From: Pseudomonas tohonis | GTDB taxonomy: Bacteria > Pseudomonadota > Gammaproteobacteria > Pseudomonadales > Pseudomonadaceae | Reading direction: 5' to 3' | Length of the DNA: 64,000 bases | Assembly (NCBI RefSeq): GCF_012767755.2 | Contig: NZ_AP023189.1 | Span: forward strand, 6,762,063 to 6,826,062 | Shown: piece after piece, positions 1 to 7,788 of the stretch | Position numbering within the stretch: the stretch's first letter is position 1 | Layout of the letters: each line of letters begins with the position of its first letter | Position numbers and translations under genes: made by a program | The notes under the pieces: model-generated | Database searches by the model: none | The model's input: the letters and a program-made list of their open reading frames with translations, nothing else | What the model was told of the DNA's origin: nothing

Positions 1-208
1 CATGAGTGATCTTCCCCTCTACTAGCCCCTCTTCAAAATCGTCTCTTGGCATGCTTATAAACTGCGCCGCATACACTGTATCGTGCTTATTGAATACAAC
101 CAGCCTTACTCTCTCGATTTCGGCGATGCTACAAAGAAAATAATACTCAACACCCGTAACCAACCCGCAGAACTTCTCTTTCACTATCAACTGGTCACCA
201 ATCTTCAT
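1..208 (-). CDS. tnsB: TnsB transposase, N-terminal 69 residues only (E1)
   Basis: TnsB is the DDE transposase of Tn7-like elements; it binds the transposon ends and joins the 3' strands to the target. Only the N-terminus is in the window. The ATG at 208-206 overlaps the tnsA TGA in an ATGA arrangement, the same coupling seen for tnsA-tnsB in the second element. The visible stretch, with RVRLVVFNKHD and DDFEEGLVEGKI, aligns with RVRLVLFANEN and IDFEEGLEQGFL of the complete TnsB at 35426-37432. The identity rests on this alignment and on gene order. Confidence 0.8.
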   Translation of the reverse strand, partial: MKIGDQLIVKEKFCGLVTGVEYYFLCSIAEIERVRLVVFNKHDTVYAAQFISMPRDDFEEGLVEGKITH

Positions 209-1170
209 TTCTCCACCTCCCTGAACAGGTGAGCGTAGTGATCTAACGCATCTTCAAATTTAATAGAAAATGGGCTATCGATCAGAATTGGTGAGAACAT
301 ATCTACCGGAAGCTTTCTTTCCCAAATATTCTGGTACAGCCTGGCTAAAAACTCGTGCTGCCTTCCCCAGTGCGATGAGTACCTTTTAATTGTTTCATTC
401 ACCGGCAGACCAGAAAGAATCGCGGATTTAACTTCTTCGTCAAAATCTGCCCCTAACGACCTATCAGAAATCGCCGGAGCTCCATGCCAACTGAACAGAA
501 AGTTCAAATTGGACCGAAACTCCTTATCGATGTCATCACGCGAGAGCTCAATAGTGCGAATGCCTGCCGCTTTATAGTGCTCTCGTTCGATTTTCTGCCG
601 CAGCTGCGCTCTCTCTTTGTCTCTCTGTTGCGCGGCCAAACTTTTCATACTCGTGCGGTTCTTCTCGGAGAAGTCGCGGTGGTCAAGTTTGATGGTCCAG
701 TTGACGCAGTACGGCTGCCCGAGATAATTCCTGAGGTACAACAGCAAATCCCCCAGAAAGGGGTAAGGAGCGACGTATGGCTCGCCCTGTTCATCAACTA
801 GGTGGACCCGGTCGTGGCCACAGTTAAGTGCTTGCGCTATCTCCACCGTCCCAAGCACAGGAGGTAGGTCCATGCCTACTGCCAGGGGATGCCCATGTAA
901 CGGGTGCACAGCCGATATGGGATGAAGCATTCGCTGCTCGTGGAGCTCGAATAGATCGGGGTGATAGAGCCCAAACTGGGCAAAGACCCGCTCAGTCGTG
1001 GACAGTACGTGGATTACCCGGCGTAACCGCGCCGACAATAGTTGGCTGGGCCTCGACCCTCTCGGCGCTTCACCTCGTACAGCACGGATTCCAGGCTGAT
1101 ACTCCATTCCCCACAAGAAGTGGCTTTGCCTGGCCATGATTCGCTGATAGCGCTGAATTTTTGATTGCAT
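205..1170 (-). CDS. tnsA: TnsA-like endonuclease (E1)
   Basis: TnsA makes the 5' strand cuts that free a Tn7-like element for cut-and-paste transposition, working with TnsB. The 321-residue protein is clearly homologous along its length to the TnsA at 37429-38391: both have HVLST(T/P)ERVFAQ, the HEQ(R/K)ML block and HPLHGHPL. Likely catalytic residues of the restriction-like fold are E78, D141 (in GDLLLY) and K161 (in VNWTIK). A long basic stretch follows (SLAAQQRDKERAQLRQK). It is larger than E. coli Tn7 TnsA (273 residues). The gene is translationally coupled to tnsB by a 4-bp overlap and is transcribed away from tnsD. Confidence 0.85.
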   Translation of the reverse strand: MQSKIQRYQRIMARQSHFLWGMEYQPGIRAVRGEAPRGSRPSQLLSARLRRVIHVLSTTERVFAQFGLYHPDLFELHEQRMLHPISAVHPLHGHPLAVGMDLPPVLGTVEIAQALNCGHDRVHLVDEQGEPYVAPYPFLGDLLLYLRNYLGQPYCVNWTIKLDHRDFSEKNRTSMKSLAAQQRDKERAQLRQKIEREHYKAAGIRTIELSRDDIDKEFRSNLNFLFSWHGAPAISDRSLGADFDEEVKSAILSGLPVNETIKRYSSHWGRQHEFLARLYQNIWERKLPVDMFSPILIDSPFSIKFEDALDHYAHLFREVEK

Positions 1171-1330
1171 CTCCGAACCTCACTTTCTACCCACCGCTCG
1201 TCGGATGCGTTTCCGCTGCTTTTCCCCCCTTGTTGCGCTCTGTCGGACACGGAGCACAACCGAGGGATGAACGGGAGCCTCGCCTTGAGCGATTCTGATT
1301 TTTTGGGGAAAAAGGGGACCTGTGTGGCGC

Positions 1331-1430
1331 TTGACGCACCACATGGTGAGATAGAAAATGGATTCGTCGGGTAGCAATCTGACAAATCCGCAAAGGCCCA
1401 AGTCTCCACAACTTGGGCTTTTGTCTATCT
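1331..1430 (+). ncRNA. Candidate small RNA, E1 copy, between tnsA and tnsD
   Basis: On the plus strand there is TTGACG at 1331-1336 and a GATAGAAAAT box at 1350-1359. Hairpin 1 is GGATT-C-GTCGG (1360-1370), an 8-nt loop, then CTGAC-A-AATCC (1379-1389). Hairpin 2 is GCCCAAGT/ACTTGGGC (1396-1403 with 1411-1418), followed by TTTTGTCTATCT. The same architecture occurs at 38546-38645 in E2 with compensatory stem changes (GGATT/AATCC against GGAAA/TTTCC) and an unpaired 1x1 position kept in the same place. That pattern supports RNA structure over coding. Transcript ends are inferred; function is unknown. Confidence 0.6.
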
Positions 1431-1453
1431 AGCCCCTAGTAGTTAGCTAGTTC

Positions 1454-1732
1454 TCATTCGATACCCTCATTGCTGGTAGCAGCCTGGCGACTTTTCACCA
1501 GCCAGCTAGCTACTTCCGTTGTTAGCGCAAATCGGCCACGCCGATGCTCAATCTCAAAAATCGGTAACCCTATAGTTCCTCTCGCATAAGCACGCTGAAG
1601 TGCCTCCTGCGAAGGAAACCCCATCACGAGCCATAAATCCCGGACACCAATCAGCTCTCCATAACGAGTCGCCAAGCTCTGGCGAATCTCGTTGAACAGC
1701 TGTGCGATCTCTCGAGGATCCTGGTCACTCAC
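1454..1732 (-). CDS. Small AlpA/MerR-like DNA-binding protein (92 aa)
   Basis: A 92-residue protein lying between tnsA and tnsD in E1. The central part, VRDLWLVMGFPSQEALQRAYARGTIGLPIFEIEHRRGRFAL, reads like a small winged-helix or excisionase-type DNA-binding domain: a helix-turn-helix, then an RRG wing and a WLVKSRQ tail. I infer a regulator of the divergent tns genes, because of its location and small size. E2 has no homologue in the corresponding gap, where a 20-bp palindrome is found. I cannot name a family with certainty. Confidence 0.6.
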   Translation of the reverse strand: MSDQDPREIAQLFNEIRQSLATRYGELIGVRDLWLVMGFPSQEALQRAYARGTIGLPIFEIEHRRGRFALTTEVASWLVKSRQAATSNEGIE

Positions 1733-1984
1733 TGGCTAGGGTCTCCGCCTCATAGCAGCCTTGTTTAGACTCAATAAAGAATTTTCTAGGTTATTAAAAG
1801 CAGAGTTTTTACTCCTACTTTTACATAAATTTATACACCGTTGAGTGTCTCATACCTCTTTAGAAGTCGGGGAGACTATAGTCCCGCGCCGTGGCCAGGA
1901 ACGTAAGGAATCAATCGGGAGGACCTTCTGGTCTCTTTAAATCGAACTAAGCTCGAGAAATGAAGCTGCATAAAGCCATCTCGT

Positions 1985-3623
1985 ATGCCTCCTTTGGCCG
2001 CCGAAATCTCGCCTCATCCATCGACTCCAATAAGGTCATGGCTGCCTAACGAATCGCTATTCAGCCTGTGCAGCAGAAACCATATTTTTTGGGGCAACAC
2101 TCTGCCGGCGCAAACCTGTGAGCGACTGTTCGGTCATGCCCAACAGGGAACGCAGCACGACCTCCCCTCCAATGTGAGGGTCTTGGCAGATCGTACGGGC
2201 GGATCACTCGGCTCAGCCGCCGAAATCATTCGGCAGCACACAATCCTGCGCTTTTTTGCACCGTTCCAATCGTATGACGGAGCACTAGCTGCTGAGCAGG
2301 CCATGCTCGGCCCCCACCTTGGCTCTTTGAAATTCCGACTCGGCCTGATAACGGGACGATTCGGTGCCCAGCATCCGCTTAGAGCCTGCCCCGAATGCAT
2401 GGAAGAAGACATAGCCAGGTTCGGGATGACGTATTGGCACCTGGATCATCAGTACCCCGGGGTACTCATCTGCTCCACCCATCTCGAGTTATTGAGGGAG
2501 TCGATCTACAAGCGGATGTGGAGAGGCCGCTTCTCATGGTGCCTACCGGCGCTCCATGAGCTGGTCCGCTGTGAGGACCCCGGGCTGAGTTCCCGGTCTC
2601 GCCTTCAACACATAACAGATGCCTGCCTGCGACTGGCAGGCATTGGCTTTAACACCTGGATCGATATAACACGTCTTAAGCATGCGTACGCCGCAGCGAT
2701 TGCTGGAATTTCCCATTGGCCTGGCCGGCACTGCTCGCTACCTTCCTCAGCAATCGAGTCATTCACCAAATTCACGAAGCCTCTGCAGGCGATTCACCCC
2801 TTTGATGCGCTGCCCGCAAATGATCAGCAGGCAGAAGCCTATCTACGCTACCTGCTTCTACCACCAAGGTCGCCGGGGCATCCGCTGAGGCATCTGGCGG
2901 CGATCACCTGGATGTTCGAATCCTTCGACCAGTTTCTTGAGGCCAAGCAAGGGCCCAGAACCTTCAGATGAACCACAACACTCTAGGCCTTCTCTCCCCG
3001 TAACCATCCCACTAGCTAGGCCGGAGTCACTAAAGCTGCAACGGCTGAAGCCAAAACTCCTAAAGCCTCAGCTCCGCCGAGAGGCTCTGGATCTCCTTAA
3101 GCGTGGCCACGACAAGAACACGGTCTGCCTACGAATTGGGATGTCCATTTCTACAGTGAACAAGCTGCTACAAGCTGAGCCTGCGGTGAAGGAGGCCTGG
3201 AAAGCGGCACTCAAAAAACGGGAATGCGCTCACCATCGCGCTCAGTGGTGCAGGCTTGCACGGAAGCATCCAGGCGACTCACCGCAACAATTACGTAAGT
3301 TGATTCCAAGCATTTATGCCTGGCTCTACAGGAATGACAAAGGCTGGCTAGCGGAGCAGACCTCCCGTCTCCCGAGCGGCCGCCACGGTAATCACTCGAA
3401 GGTGGACTGGGGCGCTAGGGATAGGAATCTAGAGAAGCGTGCTCGTGAGCGGATTGGGGCGCTCTCTGAGCGCCCTCTAGGTCTCGGACAGGTTCACTTG
3501 CTCATCCCTGAACTGCCGTCCTGCCTCAGAAAAAAGGATCGATATCCCCTAACACTGGGGTACCTACAAAAAGTCCTGCATGCTCGGCCCGAAAAAAGAA
3601 CAGAAGACGAGCCACATAGCTAA
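1985..3623 (+). pseudogene. tnsD: tnsD (long TniQ-family target selector), split by a frameshift (E1)
   Basis: TnsD selects attTn7 by binding the 3' end of glmS and recruiting TnsC. The first frame (1985-2971, 328 codons) holds the TniQ domain with SWLPNESLFSLCSR, a CPECMEEDI zinc knuckle and CSTHLE. The second frame (to 3623) carries the C-terminal helix-turn-helix region, including TVNKLLQAE and YAWLYRNDKGWL. Together they match the intact 39058-40746 TnsD from end to end. The frame changes near 2937-2971, exactly at the linker that in E2 is a tandem AEK repeat. A single indel is the simplest explanation; programmed frameshifting is not excluded. The annotated second frame has no convincing ribosome site of its own. 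Confidence 0.75.
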
Positions 3624-3716
3624 GCCAGCAGCGAGAACGTTGAATACACCGTCTAGCCCCACGAAATGCCGGGGTCCAGCAGGGCACTTCAGCTAAGGAA
3701 GGGGATGGATGAGGGC

Positions 3717-3740
3717 AAAAAAGGAGGGGGAACCCCCTCC
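3717..3740 (-). terminator. Terminator of the 62-aa gene
   Basis: GGAGGGGG (3723-3730) and CCCCCTCC (3733-3740) form an 8-bp GC-rich stem with a 2-base gap. On the minus strand it is followed by six T, so it suits the small minus-strand gene ending at 3772. Confidence 0.65.
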
Positions 3741-3771
3741 TAGACAAAAGGCATCACTTCATTAAGTCCGC

Positions 3772-3960
3772 TCAATGGAGCGGAGAATCGTCATCCGGCT
3801 CAATGCTGTCCAAATCAAGCTCACCTTGAAGAGGTGCGCGAGACTTCGCCGGTTTGACTTCTTCTACCTCGAAACAGAACGCCGTTTTGCCTACCTCGTG
3901 AGCAAACAAACGACGACCGTTTTTGAGGGTAATGAAAGGCCTACAAATCATGGTGCCCAT
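3772..3960 (-). CDS. Small conserved-looking protein (62 aa), unknown function
   Basis: This 62-residue protein starts MGTMICRPFITLKNGRR and ends in an acidic tail, DSIEPDDDSPLH. Support for a real gene comes from a GGAG Shine-Dalgarno at 3972-3969, 8 nt before the ATG, and from a strong terminator 30 bp after the stop. No domain is recognised. It lies downstream of and opposite to tnsD in E1, with a divergent plus-strand promoter-like sequence at 4026. It has no counterpart in E2. Confidence 0.55.
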   Translation of the reverse strand: MGTMICRPFITLKNGRRLFAHEVGKTAFCFEVEEVKPAKSRAPLQGELDLDSIEPDDDSPLH

Positions 3961-4025
3961 GTACTAATCTCCAGTACAGAGAACCTCAGAGGCACCGAAG
4001 GTCGAAAACCGTCGGTCTAGTAGGC

Positions 4026-4180
4026 TTGTCAGGGGAAATTAACGTGCGTAATATCTTTCCCCGCAAATGATAAATCCTAGCCTCCAAGGTTGGGTTGCGT
4101 TTAGTGCCTCTCGGTTTTGCCGAACCTTGAAAGCACGGTTTAAGGCTCACTGTGACGCTATGCGTCTAGTGGGCTTTTTG
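4026..4180 (+). ncRNA. Second candidate small RNA in E1
   Basis: TTGTCA (4026-4031) and TAATAT (4049-4054) are separated by 17 nt and make a plausible promoter. Downstream, CAAGGTT (4085-4091) pairs with AACCTTG (4123-4129) around an inner CGG/CCG stem. A two-part stem (GCTCACT with AGTGGGC; GACGC with GCGTC) then ends in TTTTT at 4175. No open reading frame of note lies between. I infer a transcript of about 120 nt. There is no second copy in the window to test structure conservation, so support is weaker than for the tnsA-tnsD RNA. The rest of the 3961-4310 gap shows nothing else. Confidence 0.35.
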
Positions 4181-4310
4181 CTGCTCAGAAAATTCCTGCA
4201 GCAATTCTCATAATCCCATGATATTTGTCTCTAAGTCAATAGGGATTTTTCTCGGGATCATCATATTTTTCAGCTGGTTACCTTTATCGATCAGGCCGGA
4301 CTCCATAGGG

Positions 4311-5159
4311 TCAAATTCCCAACACGGGCTGATGAGGGTCAGTACGAAGGCTGACATAGTCGGCCTGCCATTTTTTCAGCACTTGCGACTGGGCATATGA
4401 AAGAGCGGTATCGGCGACAACCTCGACGTCTACCAACTCAATCCACTGCCAGACCTCCGCCCCGCCCTCGTTACGCCTCATACACCGCGCCCGAAAAAGG
4501 CCCTCAATGTCGCTCTTTGCTCTCTCCGCAATCGCCAGACTGGCGCCTGGATCAACGCCCGTGGAATAGAGCAGAGTAATGACCAGCTCATGCGGGTCAT
4601 CAGGCCCGTCTCTTCTCACATCCTCCCCCGAATCTACATCGAAGAAGATTGCTGGTATGGAATAGCCGCTGCCCTTTAAGAGCCGCGGAAGGCGTTCTGC
4701 CACCCCAACCTTTGCAAGCCGATCATTGAACTCATCAGAAAATGCTGCTCGCCGATATCGAGCCGCCAGCCATATCTGGAATGTGTTGAGCTCTTCCATC
4801 GACATCAGGTGCTGTGTGCTCGGCGCATGCCGAAGGAGCAGCTCTTTAGGGACAGCAATTTTTCCAGAGGCATCCAGGTCCGCATGGAGATGTGTGCCGC
4901 CTGCCGTAAGGCCGGTATGTAAGCGCCGAAGGCTTTTGCAGCAAGTAAAGGCGCCGTCCAGGGCACTCTCTTCAATTATGCGGCCGAGAATAATCTCGAC
5001 CCTTGGCTCCAACTCAACGGGGCGAGCTAGATCGCAATCATGCGTAGCCACGATAGCTATCGAGTCGGAACCGTCGCTCGAGAGGCCAATAGCATCCAGC
5101 TGGTCTTGCAGCAGAATGTCCCCCTGTCTCCATGGCGTACTTCCGTCCCGATCGGCCAT
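4311..5159 (-). CDS. HDCDL-motif protein (282 aa), third gene of the TIGR04255 operon
   Basis: I do not recognise a named family. The N-terminus has WRQGDILLQDQLDAIG followed by IAIVATHDCDLARP near residues 55-67; the HDCDL block (two acidic residues, a His and a Cys) looks like a conserved catalytic or metal site. The middle has FQIWLAARYRRAAFSDEFNDRL. There is no signal peptide and no membrane segment. It is the last gene of a tight operon with 5175-5900 (15 bp gap) and 5888-6697. I infer a cargo system, possibly anti-phage, from its transposon location; this is inference only. Confidence 0.6.
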   Translation of the reverse strand: MADRDGSTPWRQGDILLQDQLDAIGLSSDGSDSIAIVATHDCDLARPVELEPRVEIILGRIIEESALDGAFTCCKSLRRLHTGLTAGGTHLHADLDASGKIAVPKELLLRHAPSTQHLMSMEELNTFQIWLAARYRRAAFSDEFNDRLAKVGVAERLPRLLKGSGYSIPAIFFDVDSGEDVRRDGPDDPHELVITLLYSTGVDPGASLAIAERAKSDIEGLFRARCMRRNEGGAEVWQWIELVDVEVVADTALSYAQSQVLKKWQADYVSLRTDPHQPVLGI

Positions 5160-5174
5160 CTAGGGGCTCCGAAA

Positions 5175-5900
5175 TTACACCGACTTGTCGCCGGTGGATG
5201 CGCCCATATCACCGAGACTCACGGGAACATCTCGACCTTTGAGTCGCTCGCTCAGGCGAGCCCTTTCTGTCGCCTCTCTTGCCAGCATGCTGATCAGTAT
5301 CTCTGCAGCATGTCTACCTTCCTCGCCTGATTTCAGATGCTCAAGCATGGTCTTGCCGCCAGGTAGCTTTCGCTTGATAGCAGACGAAGAGCCAGCCAAA
5401 CCATGCTCCTGAAGCAGGCGAGCGGCATTCGCCAGCTCGGTGAGCAACTGCAGGTTATGATCTGCAAGACGCTCTCCAGCCTGCCAGTTGTAAATGGCTT
5501 GCCGGGAAACGCCGAAGAACTGGGCAAGCTCAGTTACTGAGGGCTTCAGAGCCTCTCGCACGAATGCCAGCTCTTCTGACGGGGCTGCTACCTCTGGGGC
5601 GACAGCACCAGGGATTACCCCATTGTGATTCAGCTCGCTTACGCGGAAGCTCCTGCTTTCACGAATTGCCGCGCTTAGATTCTCCGAGGTGAGCGCCCCA
5701 CCAGTACCAACCACGAGAAGCATCAGAGCAGCACTTCCATAGCGTACAAAAGCAGTGGAAATCGCAGATGCCGCATCATGCTGAGGCGTGACGCTCACAG
5801 GCTCATGAAGATACTTTGTAACCATAAGGCTCTTTGCCAGCTGGCGTTTCGCAGCGACGTCTTGTCTGATTTGCATTCCATTGCTCCTTAAGCATTCCAT
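5175..5900 (-). CDS. Protein with central hydrophobic segment and XRE-type HTH (241 aa)
   Basis: The protein has a hydrophobic stretch near residues 51-65 (YGSAALMLLVVGTGGAL), a linker, then a helix-turn-helix around residues 118-145 with VTELAQFFGVSRQAIYNWQAGERL, typical of Cro/CI-like recognition. The C-terminus is charged and helical. It overlaps the upstream gene by 13 bp. It may be an autoregulator of the operon; two direct repeats just upstream of the operon would suit it. Whether the hydrophobic stretch spans a membrane is unclear. Confidence 0.6.
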   Translation of the reverse strand: MECLRSNGMQIRQDVAAKRQLAKSLMVTKYLHEPVSVTPQHDAASAISTAFVRYGSAALMLLVVGTGGALTSENLSAAIRESRSFRVSELNHNGVIPGAVAPEVAAPSEELAFVREALKPSVTELAQFFGVSRQAIYNWQAGERLADHNLQLLTELANAARLLQEHGLAGSSSAIKRKLPGGKTMLEHLKSGEEGRHAAEILISMLAREATERARLSERLKGRDVPVSLGDMGASTGDKSV

Positions 5901-6697
5901 GTATTGAGCGCATGCTCTGTAACGCTAGCGTGGAAGCACCGCTTAATGTGCTCGTGCAATGCCCCCATACCAGACTGAATATCACCTAAGTCGAATACAC
6001 GGCGCTCTATCCGGGACCCGTCTATATCCAGAACAGCATGGACCCCCTCAATGCCCTCGAAGCGAGGCTGTAGTTTCATCATGCTGGGGCCCACTAAGTC
6101 CGGAGGTAGCGCGAGCTTTCCGGCTTGAACGATCGCCCTGGCGATAATTTGGCCCACACCCTCAACGAGAAGGGCGGACTCAGTGAAGGTGTGCCCAAAG
6201 ATGGAGTCGGTCATTTTTTCGGACAGACCCAATAATGCCGGCTCTAAGTAAAGACTCAGCGCCTCTCCGGAACCAGGAACGACTGCATCCAGGTAACGCA
6301 GCCCAAGGCGCTCAGAATAACTAAGCCCGCCTACCGCTTCGGTAAGAACCTCGAGGCCGACCTTCAACTGCCCAAAGAACTCCTCATAATTCTCATAGGT
6401 AGTCGAGAAGAGCGACAGGGCGGTCTGCTCCAAGATGAAGGTCCGAGAGCCATCCATCGAGGCGAAGTGGTACACCTCCATCTGCTGAAAAGGCGGCTGC
6501 CCCTCATGGCCGCCGTCCATACCCGGGAGACCAGACACCACAAATCTCATCTGGTTTAAGCGCTTGAAGTCAGGGAAACCCAGCTTACGCATCCGCTCCT
6601 GGATGTGTGGCAGATAGGTGCTCAAGGAAAGCAACGGGTTATGCACCACCTGCCCGATGGTGAAGAACACCGGTGCATTTTTTAGCTGCTCGCCCAT
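5888..6697 (-). CDS. TIGR04255 family protein
   Basis: First gene of a three-gene operon. The opening EQLKNAPVFFTIGQVVHNPLLSLSTYLPHIQERMRK is the hallmark start of the TIGR04255 family, whose biochemical role is not known. I chose the ATG at 6697 rather than 6703 because AAGGA lies at a normal distance from it; the earlier ATG would sit too close. The protein is 269 residues, soluble, with no obvious catalytic motif. The combination with an HTH protein and an HDCDL-motif protein inside Tn7-like cargo suggests a defence or stress unit, which is inference. Confidence 0.7.
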   Translation of the reverse strand: MGEQLKNAPVFFTIGQVVHNPLLSLSTYLPHIQERMRKLGFPDFKRLNQMRFVVSGLPGMDGGHEGQPPFQQMEVYHFASMDGSRTFILEQTALSLFSTTYENYEEFFGQLKVGLEVLTEAVGGLSYSERLGLRYLDAVVPGSGEALSLYLEPALLGLSEKMTDSIFGHTFTESALLVEGVGQIIARAIVQAGKLALPPDLVGPSMMKLQPRFEGIEGVHAVLDIDGSRIERRVFDLGDIQSGMGALHEHIKRCFHASVTEHALNTWNA

Positions 6698-6715
6698 TAT
6701 CATGATCCTTGATTG

Positions 6716-6754
6716 GTTTACACTCTGCTTGACAGTTTACACCCTGCTTTACAC
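6716..6754. promoter_or_regulatory. Operator-like direct repeats before the TIGR04255 operon
   Basis: GTTTACACTCTGCTT (6716-6730) and GTTTACACCCTGCTT (6735-6749) are near-identical 15-mers 19 bp apart, and a third TTTACAC follows at 6748-6754. They lie just upstream of the operon start at 6697. The period of almost two helical turns is typical of repeated operator half sites. The HTH protein of the operon is the obvious candidate ligand. Confidence 0.5.
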
Positions 6755-6801
6755 ACAGGCAAACCAGCTACCTCCTCTGAGCTGAACGCTTAGAACCTGA
6801 A

Positions 6802-6891
6802 GGCTTGCGCCGGGAGCTGGCCGGCCTGAGCCGCGCCGAGGTGTGGCTTGGCGACCTGCCCGACGTCGAGCGCCTGCACGTCGCCGCGTGA
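6802..6891 (+). pseudogene. C-terminal remnant of an unknown gene
   Basis: An open stretch of 29 codons with strong GC-rich codon bias (GLRRELAGLSRAEVW...) ends in TGA at 6889 and is followed at once by a terminator. It has no start region, so it is read as the tail of a gene whose front was lost. No family can be named. Confidence 0.3.
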
Positions 6892-6908
6892 CGCGTCACG
6901 CTGAAAAG

Positions 6909-6938
6909 AAAGAGCCCCGCACGAGCGGGGCTTTTTTG
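6909..6938. terminator. Rho-independent terminator
   Basis: AGCCCCGC (6913-6920) and GCGGGGCT (6925-6932) form a stem with an ACGA loop, followed by a run of T on the plus strand. The opposite strand also ends in a pyrimidine-rich tract, so it may serve the mvaT-like gene as well. Confidence 0.7.
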
Positions 6939-6989
6939 TGGCTGGCGTTCAGCGCGAGCCGATGCCGGCATCCGCCTGGCGCACAGCGC

Positions 6990-7355
6990 TTATTGCAGCC
7001 AGCTCTCTACCTTCTCACTGCCATGTTGCTCTTTCCAGGCCTTCAGGACCTTGTGATTCCCACCCTTCGTCTCGACCACCTCGCCGGTCTGCGGGTTCTT
7101 GTAAACCTTCACTTGGCGCTGCCGGCGCTGGCCACGAGCTGAAGCAACAGCGGACGCCCCATTCGAACGGGCTTGCGGATCCAGAATAGCGATGATGTTT
7201 CTCAAGCCAACACCGTACTCAGCCATCAGATTACGAAGCTTTTCCTCAAACTCGATTTCGCGTTTGAGTTCTTTATCGTTCTTCAGCTCATCCAGCTGCT
7301 TAAGCTGCGCGGCGAGTTTAGCTTCGAGGGCTTTGAATTCAGCAAGTTTGGACAT
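6990..7355 (-). CDS. MvaT/MvaU-type H-NS family xenogeneic silencer
   Basis: H-NS-like proteins of pseudomonads coat AT-rich, recently acquired DNA and repress it. The 121-residue protein has the expected layout: an N-terminal coiled coil for dimerisation (residues 1-60, MSKLAEFKALEAKLAAQLKQLDELKNDKELK pattern) and a C-terminal DNA-binding part with VKVYKNPQTGEVVETKGGNHKVLKAWKEQHG, which matches the MvaT AT-pincer region. A copy on a transposon may help tame the cargo or interact with host MvaT/MvaU. It is transcribed alone, with a terminator downstream. Confidence 0.85.
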   Translation of the reverse strand: MSKLAEFKALEAKLAAQLKQLDELKNDKELKREIEFEEKLRNLMAEYGVGLRNIIAILDPQARSNGASAVASARGQRRQRQVKVYKNPQTGEVVETKGGNHKVLKAWKEQHGSEKVESWLQ

Positions 7356-7504
7356 ACGTTGGCCTTTTTCTGGATGGGAGTGGCATTGCGCTACTGTACT
7401 TTGACCACACTGCTAGCGAAAGAATTTATCGAGCTACGTGGCTATCTCGTTGCTGGCCTCCAACAAGCTTCAGTGCGGACTCAGTCAACATCAGTCACCA
7501 TGAA

Positions 7505-7745
7505 TCAGCGATGGGACTGTTCAGGTTTTCGTTGGTGAGGCTGAACATCTAGGAGAGTGATCCCGCATGCATCGAGCCATGACTCGACGTTGTCACGAGC
7601 TACAGACGGACAAGGCTGGTCTGGGTATTCGAGGGTATAGATAGAGAATGCGACAGCTTTCAGATTAGGCACGTTTCGCGCCTGCAGAACCAAATGTCGC
7701 ACCTCACCACTTACGCAGGGGGCTCTGTGGTCTTGGAAGGAACTC
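7505..7745 (-). pseudogene. C-terminal gene remnant, unknown family
   Basis: The minus-strand frame is open from a stop near 7745 to 7505 and reads like coding sequence (HRAPCVSGEVRHLVLQARNV, then LKAVAFSIYTLEYPDQPCP, ending with ITLLDVQPHQ). No full-length start or ribosome site is seen, so I take it as the tail of a degraded gene. The rest of 7356-7788 shows nothing else. Confidence 0.3.
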
Positions 7746-7788
7746 TATTCTGAGCAAACGGAACTGATCTGAGAAAGGAGTCCCGACA

